From: Poronia punctata
Lineage: Eukaryota > Ascomycota > Sordariomycetes > Xylariales > Xylariaceae
Length of the DNA: 64,000 nt
Assembly: GCA_022579005.1 (NCBI GenBank)
Contig: MU401468.1
Location: 212,925-276,924 of the forward strand
Direction of reading: 5' to 3'
Under the pieces are notes generated by a model. It was not told the origin of the DNA. It ran no database searches and saw nothing but the letters and a program-made list of their open reading frames with translations. Below, piece by piece: positions 24,166 through 37,875 of this stretch; the stretch's first letter is position 1; every line of letters begins with the position of its first letter. Position numbers and translations under genes: made by a program.

Positions 24166-27100
24166 TAAAATTATTACTTAGTATACTATTTTAATTATAT
24201 ATAAAAGGTTGCTTAGTATTTATTTATAAGTTTTTAGCTAGTATAACGTATTTTTATAAATTTAAAAGTGTTTTTAAACTTATTTAATATTAAAGTTTGC
24301 AAAAAAAGCTTTATAAAAGTATAAGTGCTTAAAAATAGCTTATAAATTAATTTAGTTAAAGTATTTAAGCAAGCATATTATTTTTAGCTTATTATTTGCT
24401 ATTATATTTTTATTAGTTTTAAAAGCTAGTTAATAATTAAATTAGCTTTATTAAATTTATATATAATTTAAATACTATAATACTTAATAAAGTTAATAAA
24501 TTTTATAATATAAGCAAGTTATTTAGCTTTGCTATATATTATACTTAATAACTAATAATTACTATAAATAATAACTTTATTACTTTTAATTTAATAGCGC
24601 TAATATTATAAACTTAGCAATATTGCTAATAACTTTTTTTTTATATAAAATATTATAACTATATATTTATAAGCTTTTTTAAAAAGTATACTATTAAGTA
24701 TAGCGCAGTTTTTTTACTTAATAAGTATAGCTATAATAAATATACTTTAATATATACTTAGCTTAAATTTATATTTATTACTAATAATAATTGCTAATTA
24801 AAAGTTTTTATTATAAGTATAATAATAATAGCTATATAGATTTTTTACTATATTACTTTTGCTTTATTAGTTAATATTACTAAAGCGTTTTTTAAGCTTT
24901 TAAAAAATGCTATTAGTAATACTATATATAATAAAAAACTTTTTATAAAGTATTTAAAATATTTTATAGCGTTTATAAACGCTTTAATTTTTATTATTAT
25001 TTTTAATATTAATTACTTTAGCATAGTAAATACTTTTGCTAAGTTTACTTTAATTTTATTTTTTAAAATTATAAATTTAAAAAAAACGCCTTTTTTAATA
25101 AATATAAAGCATTTTTTAAAGTTAATTATTATATTATATATTATAAGTTTAGTAAATATTTTATAATAACGCTTATAAACTTTTTTTATAATATTTTTTT
25201 AAATATAAATATTATTAAATAAGCTAGCAAACTACTTATAAATTTTTTTTATTATTTTTTAAATTAACGCTTAAAATATTATTAGTACGTTATAAAGTTT
25301 AAATAGTATTACTAACTACTTATAAATTTTATTTAATATTATAAACACTATTTTTTTATAATTTTTTTTATATATAATTATATATTAAAAGCTATTTTTT
25401 AAGTTAATAAATATATACTATTTATAGCTAATAGCATATTATACTTTATTTTATATATTAAGCAAAAAGTACGCATACTTTTTTATTTTTTTATTTAGCT
25501 TATAATAATTATAATATATTTACTATATTACTTTTAAGTTGTTTTTATTTGCTTTTTTTAAAATAGTTAACTTTAATGCTTTTTTTAGCGTAAGCAATAT
25601 TAGTAAGCTTTATAAGCTTTTGCTTTTTTAAATATATTTGCTATTATATACTTTTAAAAACTTAATAATTATTTACTTTTATATTAAGCTATATTTTTAT
25701 ATTAAAAGCTTAATAAGTTTATAGTTGTTTATATTAATTTAATATTTAGTTTTTATAATTATATTAGTATAGTATTGTTTAAAGTTAAATAAGCTAAAAA
25801 AATATATAACGTAATACTTTAAATAACTTAATACTTAAGCTGTTTTTAATATTTTTTTATACTATTTTACTTATAGTTTAAATTTTTTTTTACTTTTTAA
25901 TATTATAGTTTTTAGCTATATACTTATTATAACTATATAAGCAAATTTTATGCTTAAAGCTACTAAACATATAATAAAGCATAGTTTTAGCGCGCTTTTA
26001 ATATTTATAAAAGTAACTATTTTTTTTTATTTTTTTTTAAAAAATAAGCTACTTTATTTATAAAATAAGCACTTTAAAATTATAAATTTTTTTAAAAAAA
26101 TATTATTAAAAACTATACTTATAGTTACTAACTATTTTAATAAAGCTTTTTTATTGCTTATAACTTATTTAGCTATAACTTTATAATTTTAATTAATATA
26201 AAGCTTAATACTACTAACTTTTTTTATTATTATACTATATTTATTAAAATATAGCTAAAGTTGCTACGCTATACTTTTAAAAATATAGCAACTAGTATAG
26301 CTATAGTTTAAAAATACTATAAATTTAGTTTTATTAGCAAGCTTTATATTAAATAAGTTATAATAGTTTAAATAACTATTATATAGCTTGCTTTTTTTAA
26401 GCTTTAGTTTACTTAAGCTTTTATTAGCTTAAACTAATATAATAAAGCTATTTTATTTACTATTTTTAAATAATTTAATAATTTTGCTATAATTATTTTT
26501 AAAGTTATTACTTTTAAAATATTTAGCTAATAACTAATTAGCAACGCTATTATAATTTTTTTTATTATTTTTTATAAAGTAAGCTTAGTTTATTTTGCTA
26601 CTTTTTTTAAGCTAGCGTTTTTTTATAAACTAATAAAGCTTTTTATAAAATAGCTTTTTTTTAATTATAATATTTTTATTTTTTTTAGTATAATTATTAG
26701 CATAGTTATTAGTTTAATTATTATACTTAAAGTTACTTTTTTATAAGTACTAGCTATTATTATTAAACTTTTTTTAGCTACTTTTTAAAAAATATTTATT
26801 TATTTACTTTTATTACTAATTATAGTTTTAGTAAGTTTAAGCTATAAAGCTACTTTTTTTTAGTTTTTTTTTTTTTAATATAATAAACAGCTTATTTATT
26901 ATATTTTAAATTAAAAATAATAGCTTTTATAAAACTAAATAGCTTAATATTGCTATTATATATGCTAATATTAGCAATATTGCTATTATATTTACTTTTT
27001 ATATATGCTACTATTTTAATATATTAAACTATATATTTAATAACTTTTTTATTACTTAAGCTTTAAGCTTTTGCTTTTATATATATTTAAACTTTTAGTA

Positions 27101-28625
27101 TTTTAACTTATAATTTTTTAAATATTACTTTATATATTTATAAAGTTTATATATTAATTATAAATAGCTTATAAAAAAAGTTTTTAAATAATTTATATAT
27201 TAGCTTATTAATTTGCTAATAGCTGCTTATATAAATATAAATACTATAAATAAGCTATATAGTATATTATACTGCTTAAAAACTTATATTATAGCTTTTA
27301 ATAAGTTAGCTTATATAGTTTTTTAAATACTTTATAAAAAATAAATTATAGCTTAAATTTTTTTTTTATTTTATTTAATATATAGCTAGCTTATAAGTTA
27401 TAAAAAACTAGCGCTTATTATAGCTTATTTTAAATATTTTATAGCTTATTTAATATATTTTTATTAGCTTTGCTTAGCTAATATTTTTATAAAAAAATTA
27501 CTTTGTTTTTTACTTTATAACTACTAAAGTATTTAGCATTTTTTTTAAAAAACATATTTAAAAACATAGCCTAAATATTTTTTTTTAAGTACTAGCTATG
27601 CCTTATATTTTATTAAACTTATAAAAGTTTAAAAATTTATTTAAAAAATATATATTATTAATAATGCTTTTTAATATTTTTAAATATTATAATATTATAA
27701 AATTAAGTATATTTTTATTAGTTATACTTTATTAATAACTTATGCTTATAAAGTTATAAGCATTATTTTAGTTTTAAATATTTTAATTAGTATTGCTATA
27801 TTTTAATAGCTTTTTACTAACGCTAATATTTAAAGCATAATTATTTTTGCTTAAAACTATTAATATAGTAAGTATTATATTAATATTTTTTAATATATTA
27901 CTAATTTTGTTTATTTACTTATTAATTTTTTATAGCAAGTTTTAAGTTTTTTAATTTTATTATAAAGCATTTTACTTTATTTAATTATTTACTTTTTAAC
28001 TTTTTTTTTTTTTTTTTTTATTATATTAGTAATATTTTTTTAAAGTTTATTATTTTTTTAGTTTATTTTAATATTAAAGTTTTAAATATTACTTTTAATT
28101 AAAAACGTTTAATTATTTAAGTTTTTACTAAGTTAATTTATTTTTTTTATACTTTTAAAGCAATAGTAATAAGTTTATATATTTTTTTACTTTTATATTT
28201 TTTTATATAGTTAGCTATTATTAATTTATATTTTTTTTTAATTTTTTTTATTATTTTTTTTATTATAATAGCAACTTTTTTTTATTAAATAGCTATATAG
28301 CAAATATATACTATAAGTGCTTTTAAAGTTAGCTTAAAACCTAGCTTTAAAGTTAAGCTAAAGCTTTTAATACTTTATATGCTTTATAATAAAAGCTTTT
28401 TATTTTTTAACTTTTAAAAAAGTGCTTAAAAAAATATATTATATAAAAGTAAAAAAAAGCTAAACATTTTTAGCTTTTAATAGCTTAAGTTATTTTTATT
28501 AAATATACTAAGTATTAATATTTTATTAATAAAATTAATACTACTAAATAGCAATAAATAAAAAGATTTTAAAAATATAATTTAATTAATTTTACTTTTG
28601 CTATATAGCTATATAAATAATTATT
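24166..28625 (-). pseudogene. Degenerate gag-pol of the host gypsy element
   Basis: No frame is open. On the minus strand at about 25,140-25,480 the fourth palm-domain block of a gypsy reverse transcriptase can be followed, including the equivalent of the FGL-NAP-TFQ segment. Next comes the catalytic aspartate box with both Asp codons changed to Asn (as FNN), then the thumb/tether region and a KKGVFF...ILEN-like stretch. Gag should lie to the right (about 26-28.6 kb) and integrase to the left, where it is interrupted at 13371/24161. I could not recognise those two with confidence. Confidence 0.65.
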
Positions 28626-28865
28626 TATACTTTTTTTTATTTTTTAATAGCAGCTTAACTATAATTTATAATTAAAATGCTATAAAAAAAGTTTAAAATA
28701 ATTATATATTTTCTATAAGCTTTATATACATTAAAAAGTGTAAAAAGTACTTATATATACAAATTAAATAAAGCCAAGTACTTTAACTTTAGGCTCTATT
28801 ATGGCGGTTGTTTATGGTACTCAATAGGTTTGTTATTCCATTCTCCAGGGGTCGATGGATCCACA
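28626..28865 (-). repeat. LTR of the host gypsy element (5' LTR, right copy)
   Basis: Direct repeat of 11901-12141. The outer part (about 28800-28865) has normal base composition while the inner part is AT-rich, which shows where mutation faded out. Confidence 0.85.
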
Positions 28866-31800
28866 CCGTAGTCCCGGGTGGGTCGCAACACCTTACCTAC
28901 TGAGTTACTTCTACCGGCAGTCCTCGCTTTCATCTACTGAAATAGTCAACCCCATCGCTAGATTTCACCTTTGAGACCCACGAGTTTTGGGGGTGGAGGG
29001 GCGGCCTAGATCGTGTGCAACATTGGCGCATTTAGCTCACGTCGTACAGGATATCCCGTACCTTGGCGACAAGAGCGACCGGCGTGCCTTGGTGTCGGCT
29101 GTGAAGTCTGGGCGAACGTTTTGAGCTAACCTATGTGCCTATGTGGCTTGAGAAAATCAGTTCTATCGGGTGAAACGGGCTGGTTTGACATGTCCCATGC
29201 CACATGAGCCGGACTAGATAAATATTACCTAAGGTTAGGTGCATCATCCGATGATTATCTGTAGTGATCGAAATCTTGGCCCTAGAGATCGATTTCTTGG
29301 TGCGCCGCACTTTGTTGCTCATGACGAAATTGTTTCCATCTCTAGAAAGCCGGGCGTGAGAATGGTCCGTCATGGTGACCAAGGTACGAGGGCGTGTACC
29401 GGGTTTTAAGGCTCACATTATAATCTTCATTTGTCTGCTCAAAGCCTAACCTACGTAACCCAGCAGGGCATCGGAAATAAGAATTGATGCCCAAGGGTTG
29501 GCTGGTTTCCTAACCGAGAACTTGAAGATTACTCGGGCCTGTTACCCCCAACCTTTCCGGCAACAGATGCACACAAGAACGATGGTTAGCTACCTACCCT
29601 CGGCTTTTGGGGAACAATTGCGCCAATTACTAAGGTTAGGGCATTTACTGTCATATAGAAACCCATACACGAGTAGATGCTTGATATATCACGTTACTAA
29701 CAGGTAGATTGTTAGACAAGCAGCGGAAATTAAAGGCTGGGAATACTTGCTGGCCGTCGTAAAAAAGCGTGTTGCGCTGCTACTGGCACGGAAACGACAT
29801 GGTGTGCATGAAATCGTTTCTTACCAAAGACTCCCCTTCATCCACCTCCTCCTCTTCTCACCGGTCTTAATATAGTGCTGACTATATATGATCCTTTTAC
29901 ACGTACATGCTACGATTTCTTACCTCGGACGAGGGAGGGTTACCGTTCCCGCGGGACATTGTGGAACGATGCAAGAAAGACGAGCGAACGATACCGGCAT
30001 ACTAGCGGGTTTGGTTAGTACCTAACTCTACAGAAGTAAGTACGAGTACTTCTTACCTTACTAAACCACCACGTTTCCAAGCCATTGTGAGAAAACAGCC
30101 ATCCCGAGTCCCGAGGATGAGGGTGGTGCCCCACCTACTCTACCTATTCAGGATCAGGTTAAGCGGTTCATGAATATGCCACATCGTCAAGCATGCCGAA
30201 CTAATGGGAGAGAGTTGTTGCTCTAGTCACTTACTTAATTCCTTGGTACGTGTACATATTTGTAGGTTCATACTTGAACGATTTAAACCTATCAGATTTT
30301 GGGAATGTTTAATACTTCATGCACATACACCTACCTACACATACGTACATAAGCGCGTATGTAGTAGGTATGTATGTGCCTCCATTTTGTTACTAACCTA
30401 GAACCATTTGAGTAGTGGACGAAGCCTGGGGAAAGTAATAAGTCAATATACGATCCAACTTGATATGGGATTGAAGCCGTTAGAGATTGGGAATATGTAA
30501 GCACGTTTTAGGTATTCCGTAGACTAGGTAGCTCATCCTTAACGCACAAGGGATCCGTAAACCTACCTCTTCATATTGAAAAGAGACCCGCTTCGGAGCC
30601 GCCCAGAAGTTTCAAGGTCGAATAATGTACCAAGGTGTCTTGTTTAAACTGACAGGCCTTCTCAAACCAGGTACCCGTCGACCTACCTGTCAAACTTGTC
30701 GGTATGTAGGTTGGTCATTACAAGATCCATGGGTCTTGATATTCAGCTCTCATCCTCTTTATTACCTTTCTAGATAGCTGCTTGAGATACCCACTTACTC
30801 GGGTCGCATACGCATGTTAAATATTAACCCAAGCCTTTACTACAGGCATTATATAATGAATACCTATCACATGCGCAGCGGCATTTGGTTACCAATTCAG
30901 CTCGTTATTATGCAAATTGCTGTTTAGGGAACAAAGCGCACCCTTGTCCCTAGGTTACATACATCCGAGTTTGCAATCTAAACTCGAAACGGATGACTCA
31001 GGTTTCGTACAGAAAGCAAGCAATGCGTATACCTGCCTTAGTCGGTAATAGACTCTTGTGGTGGGTGGTTGGTTTGCAACGGCTCTTCACACCATCAGTA
31101 ATGTAGGTATAACCATGTATTTTGGTGTGTTTGGGTTGCGGACCTTTGAAACGGTCGAATCAGGGCAACCCATTTTCAACCTGTATTTCAAGGGCTCGAA
31201 GCAGATCTGAATAAGTTGGGCATACATATACATCCTTAGCTAGACTACATGCAGGCATCGAAGAACAATATAAGACGACAGGTCATAATAAGGACATATC
31301 GGCAGGTCACTTGCTATTCCGTACATATGTCCGTCCGGGCCTAATAATGGAATGGGCAACATATTTTGTACTCGTATGTACATACCGGCATGGGTCTCGC
31401 CAGGACATCCCGACTTACCCTGGACTAGTCTACAACAAGTGCCTGCCCAGAAACTTCACAACAGGTAAGCCCTTGCCCAGAAGCCGGGGCCTGCCCAAAG
31501 TCGCTTTTCTAGCCAGTCTTCTGGAAGCCGCCCCAATGCGGTCTAGCCCGACAAGCCGGCTGCAACATCCCGGACCGACACGCGCTTTCTTGACCATTCA
31601 TATTCCAATCCTGGTTGCGATTTGCCAGTCCAACTCCGCTTGAGGAGTTTTGGGACGCTTTGGTAATGATAATGGATAATTACTTGGTGACTGTAATAAA
31701 AAGAAGAGAGGGGTGGTCTGACAGCCCAAGCAATGTCCAAGCACCCAAAATGACCTAAAAGCACCACAACTCATAAAGCACCTAAAAAGCACCTAGTCTG

Positions 31801-34439
31801 CGAGCAAGTGCACCCAAGCAACTGATAAGCCGGGACAAGCAAGCAGCAGCGCTTTTTTCTAGGCTTCCTGCGGATGCGCATGCGCAACGGGCAAGGTAGC
31901 GAACAGGATCCGACGTGACAAGCCATCACCTTAAGAAAGTAGAAGTCCCGAGCCTTTCTTTTTTCTCGTAGGTTATTACCTAACTACTCGTATCCTTACC
32001 TTGACCTACCTACCTATACATATTATATAATTCTCCGCACCTGCTCTGCGGTGGTCTTATAGGTCAGGAGAGGCCGATTCTTATTCGAGGCTTTGTGTGG
32101 TTTTTTTTTTCGTGGAATACCTACCTTTCTACTTTCGGATCGAAGAACCTTTTTATTTTATTGTCGTTGTCTTTGTCCAGCCATTAAGGTTCAGTCGGGA
32201 TATTGATATTCCTATTCAGAACATTGTAGTCGTACTCTCCATTCCGACCGCGCTGAATTGGCACGACCCTGTTCCTCGGGACTACCTCGCAGTTTCTGGC
32301 CAAGGTCAGTTTCAATCGTCTTGATTGCGGTAGCGTTGGACCAATTGTCTCGTATCTGTTTATTGGATCCCCATTTATCCCGACTTAAACGTCCCGGTGT
32401 TTCACGACAATTCAGTTCTTTTGCGCGTCCGGGGCAACGGTACTTCCGAAAATTACAAGAAAGGGACTTACTTGGGTGTTTTAAGCCCGCCACGGCCGTC
32501 ACAATCGCCACCGAGAGACACTCGCTTCGCAAGACTAATAACCTGGTTCGGCAATTATGTTCCGTTATCACCGACGGAGCTTGAAGTAAAGGCCCACCAC
32601 TTTGTGATATACAGTCATCGTACTGGAATCTAGACACGGCAGTCTGGCAAGGGCGAACCGAGATTTGCCATACACCACCGTACCTACCTAGTCGAAAACT
32701 GTGGGTTACAGCATTAGACCAATGAGAAGAGATGCGATGCTTACTTACTCTGTTCGTAGGAGGGGCAAAGGGAGAAGAGTTGCATTGGAAACCAGCCCAC
32801 CAAGACAGTCGACCCCAGGCCATATTCATATATATCTTATTTCAGGCAGGAACTGGAAAACGACTGGAGGGATAAAACCGGTGTCTGAAGTGGCTTGCTT
32901 ACCACAGTCTTGGCCGCTCAGGACGACGACGAGTTGGGCAGATTGTACTCCCATACCACACGGTTGGGTCAAAGCAAGCAACAAGATTCGATTACAAGCT
33001 GCATGGCATCCCTGCCAAACCTGCAGTCGTGATGACATCCATTGTAAGTGTCACGACCTATTCTTATTTCTTTTCGGTTTACTTTTGTCCCGTCGTTTCT
33101 TTTGCTCTCTGATTTCCTTGTGATTCCGCCTGTTCCGCGCTTGACGAGTCTACTCGTAGGGGTCGAGCGCTTGGAAACTTCAAAGATTGGTGTTTGCGCG
33201 CGCAAACTGCTTCCTATTACACGCACCACTTTTGTCCTGTCCAACTTAACCTACTTGATTGTCTTACCGGCGTTATATCCTTTTTGGGGCGCTGATTTGC
33301 TTCGCTACCCCGGCTCTGCCCGACGGGCTGACATGTCTCCAATTACCTATGCACCTACACTCCCTTGCCAGAAGCCTGGTCAGAAGTCAAACAAGCCTGG
33401 TGGTATTCTTGTCGAATACTTTATTTTATCCTTCACCGCCTCACGGCTGTATCTCTCCTGAGTACACAGGTGTGGCTGCTGATAAGCAGCAATCCTATTC
33501 ATCCCGCCCAGCTACCCGTCTAGCTACCCGTCCACTCATCTCCATCCACCAATCCATTATTAGTTCCACCACATCCTACCACATCTCACCCCGTGTAATC
33601 GATCCAGGGTCGGGCTCGGGTCGGTGCGATGCGCCTTCTATGGCAGTCAGGGATGTTTGTACAAGTAGGGAAACTCCCTTGGCCGTCCACATGCCTGAGC
33701 TCGTTGTTTGCCCACTCAGTACCGTGGCCGCTAGGTTGTGATCTACTTCTCGTTGGCGGAGAGGCGGAGAGACCCATGATACTTACCGTGGATTGATGCC
33801 CAGGGGCATTATAGGACGCACCCGTCCGTCACCTGGGCCTTTAGTCTACCCCTTCATTTGCCCGGTCGTCCTTTTATTCCGCGGAGCTTCGGTACAATGG
33901 GACCGTGGTGAAGAGTGACGTTGCACATCTCATTCATTGCATTACCTCTGAGGCCTAACCGGTCAAGGGGTGGTTTAGCGCAACTCATTATAATACTTAG
34001 ACACCACGTCGCAAAGATTATGAGCTGGCTACTCATCCCTAGCCTTCCTGAGCTCTTTTAAGCCCAATCACAAATATTCTGTTTGTCTGGTTGAGGCGCA
34101 CTTTTTTTCCCTCCCTTGGGCTGCTTTGAAACCACTAGTTCGCTTCTTTTGAGTTTGGTCATCAGTACTTGGTTGAAACTTTAAATTTCATGCGCAGAGT
34201 CGCACCTTCCTTTTTTCCCATCTTAAACCTGTCTACTGGTTGGTGGAATTCCTTCCAACCTTTCCAACCCGAGCTTGAGCTTTTGGCACGAACACCTAAA
34301 CCATTATGTTCTTCTAGCATTGAGTGTTCCACGCTCTCTACACCCTCCTCCTTCCCAATTTCAACTTCCATACGCGGTCCCCACTTGCCTGTGCCTCGAG
34401 GCACGTTCTCATGGCATGTTTGACAAGAAACGCAACAAC
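28866..34439. other. Long non-coding region
   Basis: About 5.6 kb of normal base composition in which I cannot support a gene. Open frames up to 205 codons occur (for example minus strand 32212-32829) but have no recognisable motif and no coding-type codon bias. TACTCGTA/TACGAGTA occurs at 30041, 31369, 31985 and 33151. The final 1-2 kb is pyrimidine-rich and may contain an unusually long, possibly spliced leader of the Lst7-like gene. Confidence 0.45.
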
Positions 34440-36059
34440 ATGTCCGTAATTGACAGATCACCGATGTTGGCGCTAACCACGGACATCCAGTTATGTCTAG
34501 CTCATTATTGCGATTTGCATGGCCCAACACCTTTGATGGTAACCGAGGGCTTGCCGGTTCCTTGTTCACATTGTTACGATGATACTGCTGCAGGTGCTAT
34601 AGATGTGGGGCGCGCGCGGCCAAGCGCCACCTCAGGTAGCGCTCCAGCAGTGACAGATGCCTTACGGCAGATGAACTTGGGTGCATCGCGGAGTGCATCC
34701 ACCCCTGCAACCGAGCAAGACACGCAGCCCAGCCGGTCGGCAACGCTTCGAGCCTCCCAACGCCATACGACTTCTGCCCACGCACCGCCCATTTCCACGA
34801 ATTCATCGAAAGTAGCGACATCAGCGGTGGAGACACCACCCCAAAGCCCCCGGAGAGCGCCTGACAGTCCACACGAGATCCCAGCAGTCCATGCTTCACG
34901 ACGCGATTCTAGCTTCCGTCGTACATACGACGAGTACGTGACAAAGCGCGCCAATCCATGCGCCAACTGCGCCCTCACGCTCCCCAAGCTCCAAGATGGT
35001 AGGAAGAAGGACCCAAAAACAGAGGCGCAAGGCCCGACGTTGAGGACCCGCGCCCCTTATGCCCGCGTGTACGGTAGCCCGGCCGACGCTAGCCCGCCTT
35101 TCTCTAACCCCCAGTCGTCGTCGGCGTCCGATGCCGAAGAGGAACCAAACACCACAACAGGTAGCCGCCGCAGCTCTCGGCCTCGTCCTACGACATCAAC
35201 ATCGCAATCAAGTAACGCATCCCGAGGTAGCATGCCTCATCATACCCACTATCTCGACTACACATCTACCCACGAGCCGACTGCCCCCTCGACTTACTCG
35301 ATAGTGCGCGCTTCATGCTTGCGCACCCTGTCCTTCGAGACACTGCCACGGCGACCCGAAGCTAGCCAGTCGACACCCTCCCTGCCGTCGCCTACCTCGT
35401 ATATCGTCCCCCCGTTCCCTTCATCGATGAATGTTGGTCCCGGCTATATCACTGCGCCCCCCACGCCCCAATCCGCTTCAAGTGGTGGGCCAATCTTTTT
35501 CGGGGATCCCTCGGCGGGCTATACGACGGCGTACATATTTCGCATACCGGACATACATGCGCGCGGCCGCAAGAGAGTGTACGCCTTTCTAGCCCTCAGC
35601 ACGCACCGAGAACGCTTGGCGATGAAGGCCTTTAGTTTTATATCCACGGCGTTCCGCGACCTTGCCGCTTGGATTCAGGAGCTGGCGGAGGTGGAAGCGG
35701 AACGTGATCGCGAGCGTGAGGAAGAAGGCAGTGCAGTGGCAGCTTTGAATGCTGCGTATGGAAACGGCGGCTTTGGCAGTCGCGGCCCTCACGATAGTGG
35801 CATCGGACTGGGAGGCGGCGGCCTTGGCGGTGGAAGCATGGATATTCCCAAGGACAGAGAGCGCGACACCAGTAGTTTTCTGACGGGTGGCAGACGGAGC
35901 GGCTACATGCAACGCATGGGTGGGTCTATGGGACCCGGTGGATTTACACCAAAAGCTCGCGGCTTGGCCGAACTCGTTGGTCTACCTGATTTCTTTATCG
36001 AGCTTCACACACGCTTCGTCAAGGTGCTCCTCGAACTGGCCGTCGTTTTAGGCTCATGA
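34440..36059 (+). CDS. LST7: Folliculin/Lst7-like protein (longin-type GAP subunit for Rag GTPases)
   Basis: Yeast Lst7 forms a complex with Lst4 at the vacuole and stimulates GTP hydrolysis by the Rag GTPase Gtr2, feeding amino-acid signals to TORC1. The match rests on the N-terminal CLAHYCDLHGPTPLMVTEGLP segment (compare folliculin's CHFCELHGP), a CxxC pair near residue 175 (CANC), SIVRASCLRTLSFE, and GPIFFGDPSAGY followed by the longin strands. About 120 residues of low-complexity Ser/Thr/Pro separate the first motif from CANC. A Gly-rich insert of about 60 residues lies near the end. The protein is about 539 aa and stops without the folliculin C-terminal DENN domain, as in yeast Lst7. Start codons at 34416, 34440 and 34464 are all possible; 34440 is a guess. 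Confidence 0.82.
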   Translation: MSVIDRSPMLALTTDIQLCLAHYCDLHGPTPLMVTEGLPVPCSHCYDDTAAGAIDVGRARPSATSGSAPAVTDALRQMNLGASRSASTPATEQDTQPSRSATLRASQRHTTSAHAPPISTNSSKVATSAVETPPQSPRRAPDSPHEIPAVHASRRDSSFRRTYDEYVTKRANPCANCALTLPKLQDGRKKDPKTEAQGPTLRTRAPYARVYGSPADASPPFSNPQSSSASDAEEEPNTTTGSRRSSRPRPTTSTSQSSNASRGSMPHHTHYLDYTSTHEPTAPSTYSIVRASCLRTLSFETLPRRPEASQSTPSLPSPTSYIVPPFPSSMNVGPGYITAPPTPQSASSGGPIFFGDPSAGYTTAYIFRIPDIHARGRKRVYAFLALSTHRERLAMKAFSFISTAFRDLAAWIQELAEVEAERDREREEEGSAVAALNAAYGNGGFGSRGPHDSGIGLGGGGLGGGSMDIPKDRERDTSSFLTGGRRSGYMQRMGGSMGPGGFTPKARGLAELVGLPDFFIELHTRFVKVLLELAVVLGS

Positions 36060-37844
36060 GAAAGCGCAGTGCAGTACGACAGGGGCCTAGGGTGTGGATG
36101 CATCTACGGGACACTACTGATCCGAAGTCACAACCGACACATGAGACTACGATGCACGATAAGATGATGGCGGAGGATATACCCCGCTCGCATATAAGGC
36201 ATATGATACCCGCCCGCAAAGACGCGGTGCACCGGCTATACTGGCTATACGGACGACCTCACGGCGTTTACACGTATGGTTTTTCTTTCATCTATTCTCC
36301 ACAGTTGAGACATCAACAGTTTTATCCGTCAGGGGAAAAAAAACTGCAATTTGATGCCTCGCGCTTGGCATTTTGCTTTTGCCGCTGTATTACCTACCCG
36401 CCCACCCGTTGCCCTTCTTTTCTGTGGCATGCATTCAAGAATCCAAGCCACTTTGTATTTTTTTTTAATTTGCATTCTGTGGGGTTCTATAGGGAAAATT
36501 AGAGCTGGGAAACACAAGGGCGACTGTCAAGTTGCAAGCGATGGGACCGGAACACACATGGTTTCTGCTAATAAAGCGCGGAGGAGTCTTTTAAGGGCAC
36601 TAACTAGGACACGAGTACCTATGAGGGAAAGGAGAGTGGTTCAAGAAGAAGAAGGCTGAGGCGCGCATAATTAGCAGCCCAAGGGGAGGTAATAGTCAGC
36701 TGACTGTCTGTATGTCTGCCGTCGTAGTAGGGCTATGGGTTCCGACTTGGTCATCTATGTGAGTGGTGGTTTCTCACCCATAGATACCTAGGTACAAGGC
36801 CGGTTCTCGGGTAGATTTACCTAACCCTCGACGGTTAGTAATAAATGATTAATTAAACATTTACAGTTCTTGTACCGTGAGGGATGGAGAATCGGAACTG
36901 CGTGTAAATCTTGGCTTTGGCCTGGGTGGCTTCCTTGTGCTGTGATTGCTAGGAGTAGATTGATCAAGGCTAAATCAGGGGTTTCCCATCACCAAGTACG
37001 TTATCATGGGACAAGGTAGTGATGTCTTCTTAGGGTTACATAAGTATACATGGACAGGGTTCGTCATTGATATAAAACTTGTTCTTCACAAGATAGTACT
37101 TAGTTATTCTATCCGATAAAAAAAATCCGAGTATAACTTCTGCCATTGAAAGAAGGTGAAGAAGTGAGGTATTTACAGACTTCAAGCCGCCTCTTAGAAC
37201 CTGTGTTCGCAAGGGATAAAACTGTCGAATATTCAGATCTTGGGTGCTCCGAAGCCCAACTGTCTAGGTTACCTTTTACACGAGGGGTCATGATGCTCTT
37301 TCGGTGGCTACCTACTTATCCAAAGTAGTTGCCAACCGCCTTTGCGCCATATCGGATACGCTCTTCAGCTTCTTTGGTGTTTGTAATGCTAGGTTAGAGT
37401 ACAGGGCAATTACTTTGAGAGTCTTGGTAAAAAGCCGGAGGAATCATTACAACGAACGCACTTGGGCATTTGGATGGGTGCTTTCTTTGTTGTTTTATCA
37501 AATATATATATATATACGTAGGTAAGGTAGGTAGGTAATAAAACTAGGCAGTATCAGCTCGGTCCCCAAAGGCTCAATCAATTACATTATTGGGACCGTA
37601 ATCGAGGGGAGGATATTATATATGTAGTCAGAACGTATCAGGGCTTACTGGACGTGAGGGACATGTGATTAAGAGCAAAGACCTGCGAAAACTCGAATTA
37701 GTTTCCTCTCCGTTCTGGCTGGTTTTTTTTTACCCTGCCTACCTTAGGTACCTACATTCCAAACCTAGGTAATTCCTCCCCTTTCCATCTCGTCTCGTTT
37801 CAAGCCTTTGTAGCAGCGTTGTTACACCCTCGTTCCTGCCTTTC

Positions 37845-37875
37845 CTTCTTCTTCTTCTTCTTCTTCTTCTTCTTT
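37845..37875. repeat. (CTT)n microsatellite
   Basis: About ten uninterrupted CTT units in non-coding sequence. Confidence 0.95.

Larger units (their letters stand above)
11901..28865 (-). mobile_element. Ty3/gypsy LTR retrotransposon, RIP-mutated, minus strand, split by nested insertions
   Basis: Direct repeats of about 240 bp lie at 11901-12141 and 28626-28865. Read on the minus strand the LTR starts TG (TGTGGATCC) and ends CA (AAGTACA). Removing the inner insertion (13372-24160 plus one 5-bp duplication) leaves an element of about 6.2 kb, normal for gypsy. Minus-strand translation near 25.1-25.5 kb keeps a recognisable gypsy reverse transcriptase riddled with stops. The flanking tetramers CTGT (11897-11900) and CCGT (28866-28869) differ by one transition and may be the target duplication. 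The outermost 50 bp of the right LTR are almost unmutated. Confidence 0.85.

Noticed and set aside
11901..28865. A centromere core or one giant transposon such as a Maverick/Starship
   Set aside because: Paired LTRs, matching duplications and an empty-site comparison resolve the island into ordinary nested LTR elements; no captain recombinase, polymerase B or cargo genes are seen.
32212..32829. 205-codon open frame on the minus strand
   Set aside because: No motif, no codon bias, and overlapping frames on the other strand are equally open; chance frame in GC-balanced DNA.
33048..33741. Two overlapping open frames on the plus strand (137 and 160 codons)
   Set aside because: Low-complexity translation, no homology that I recognise, pyrimidine-rich leader-like sequence.
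36056..36502. Extra exon or separate gene after the Lst7-like gene
   Set aside because: The translation has no recognisable motif and the Lst7-like frame already ends properly; probably 3' untranslated sequence.
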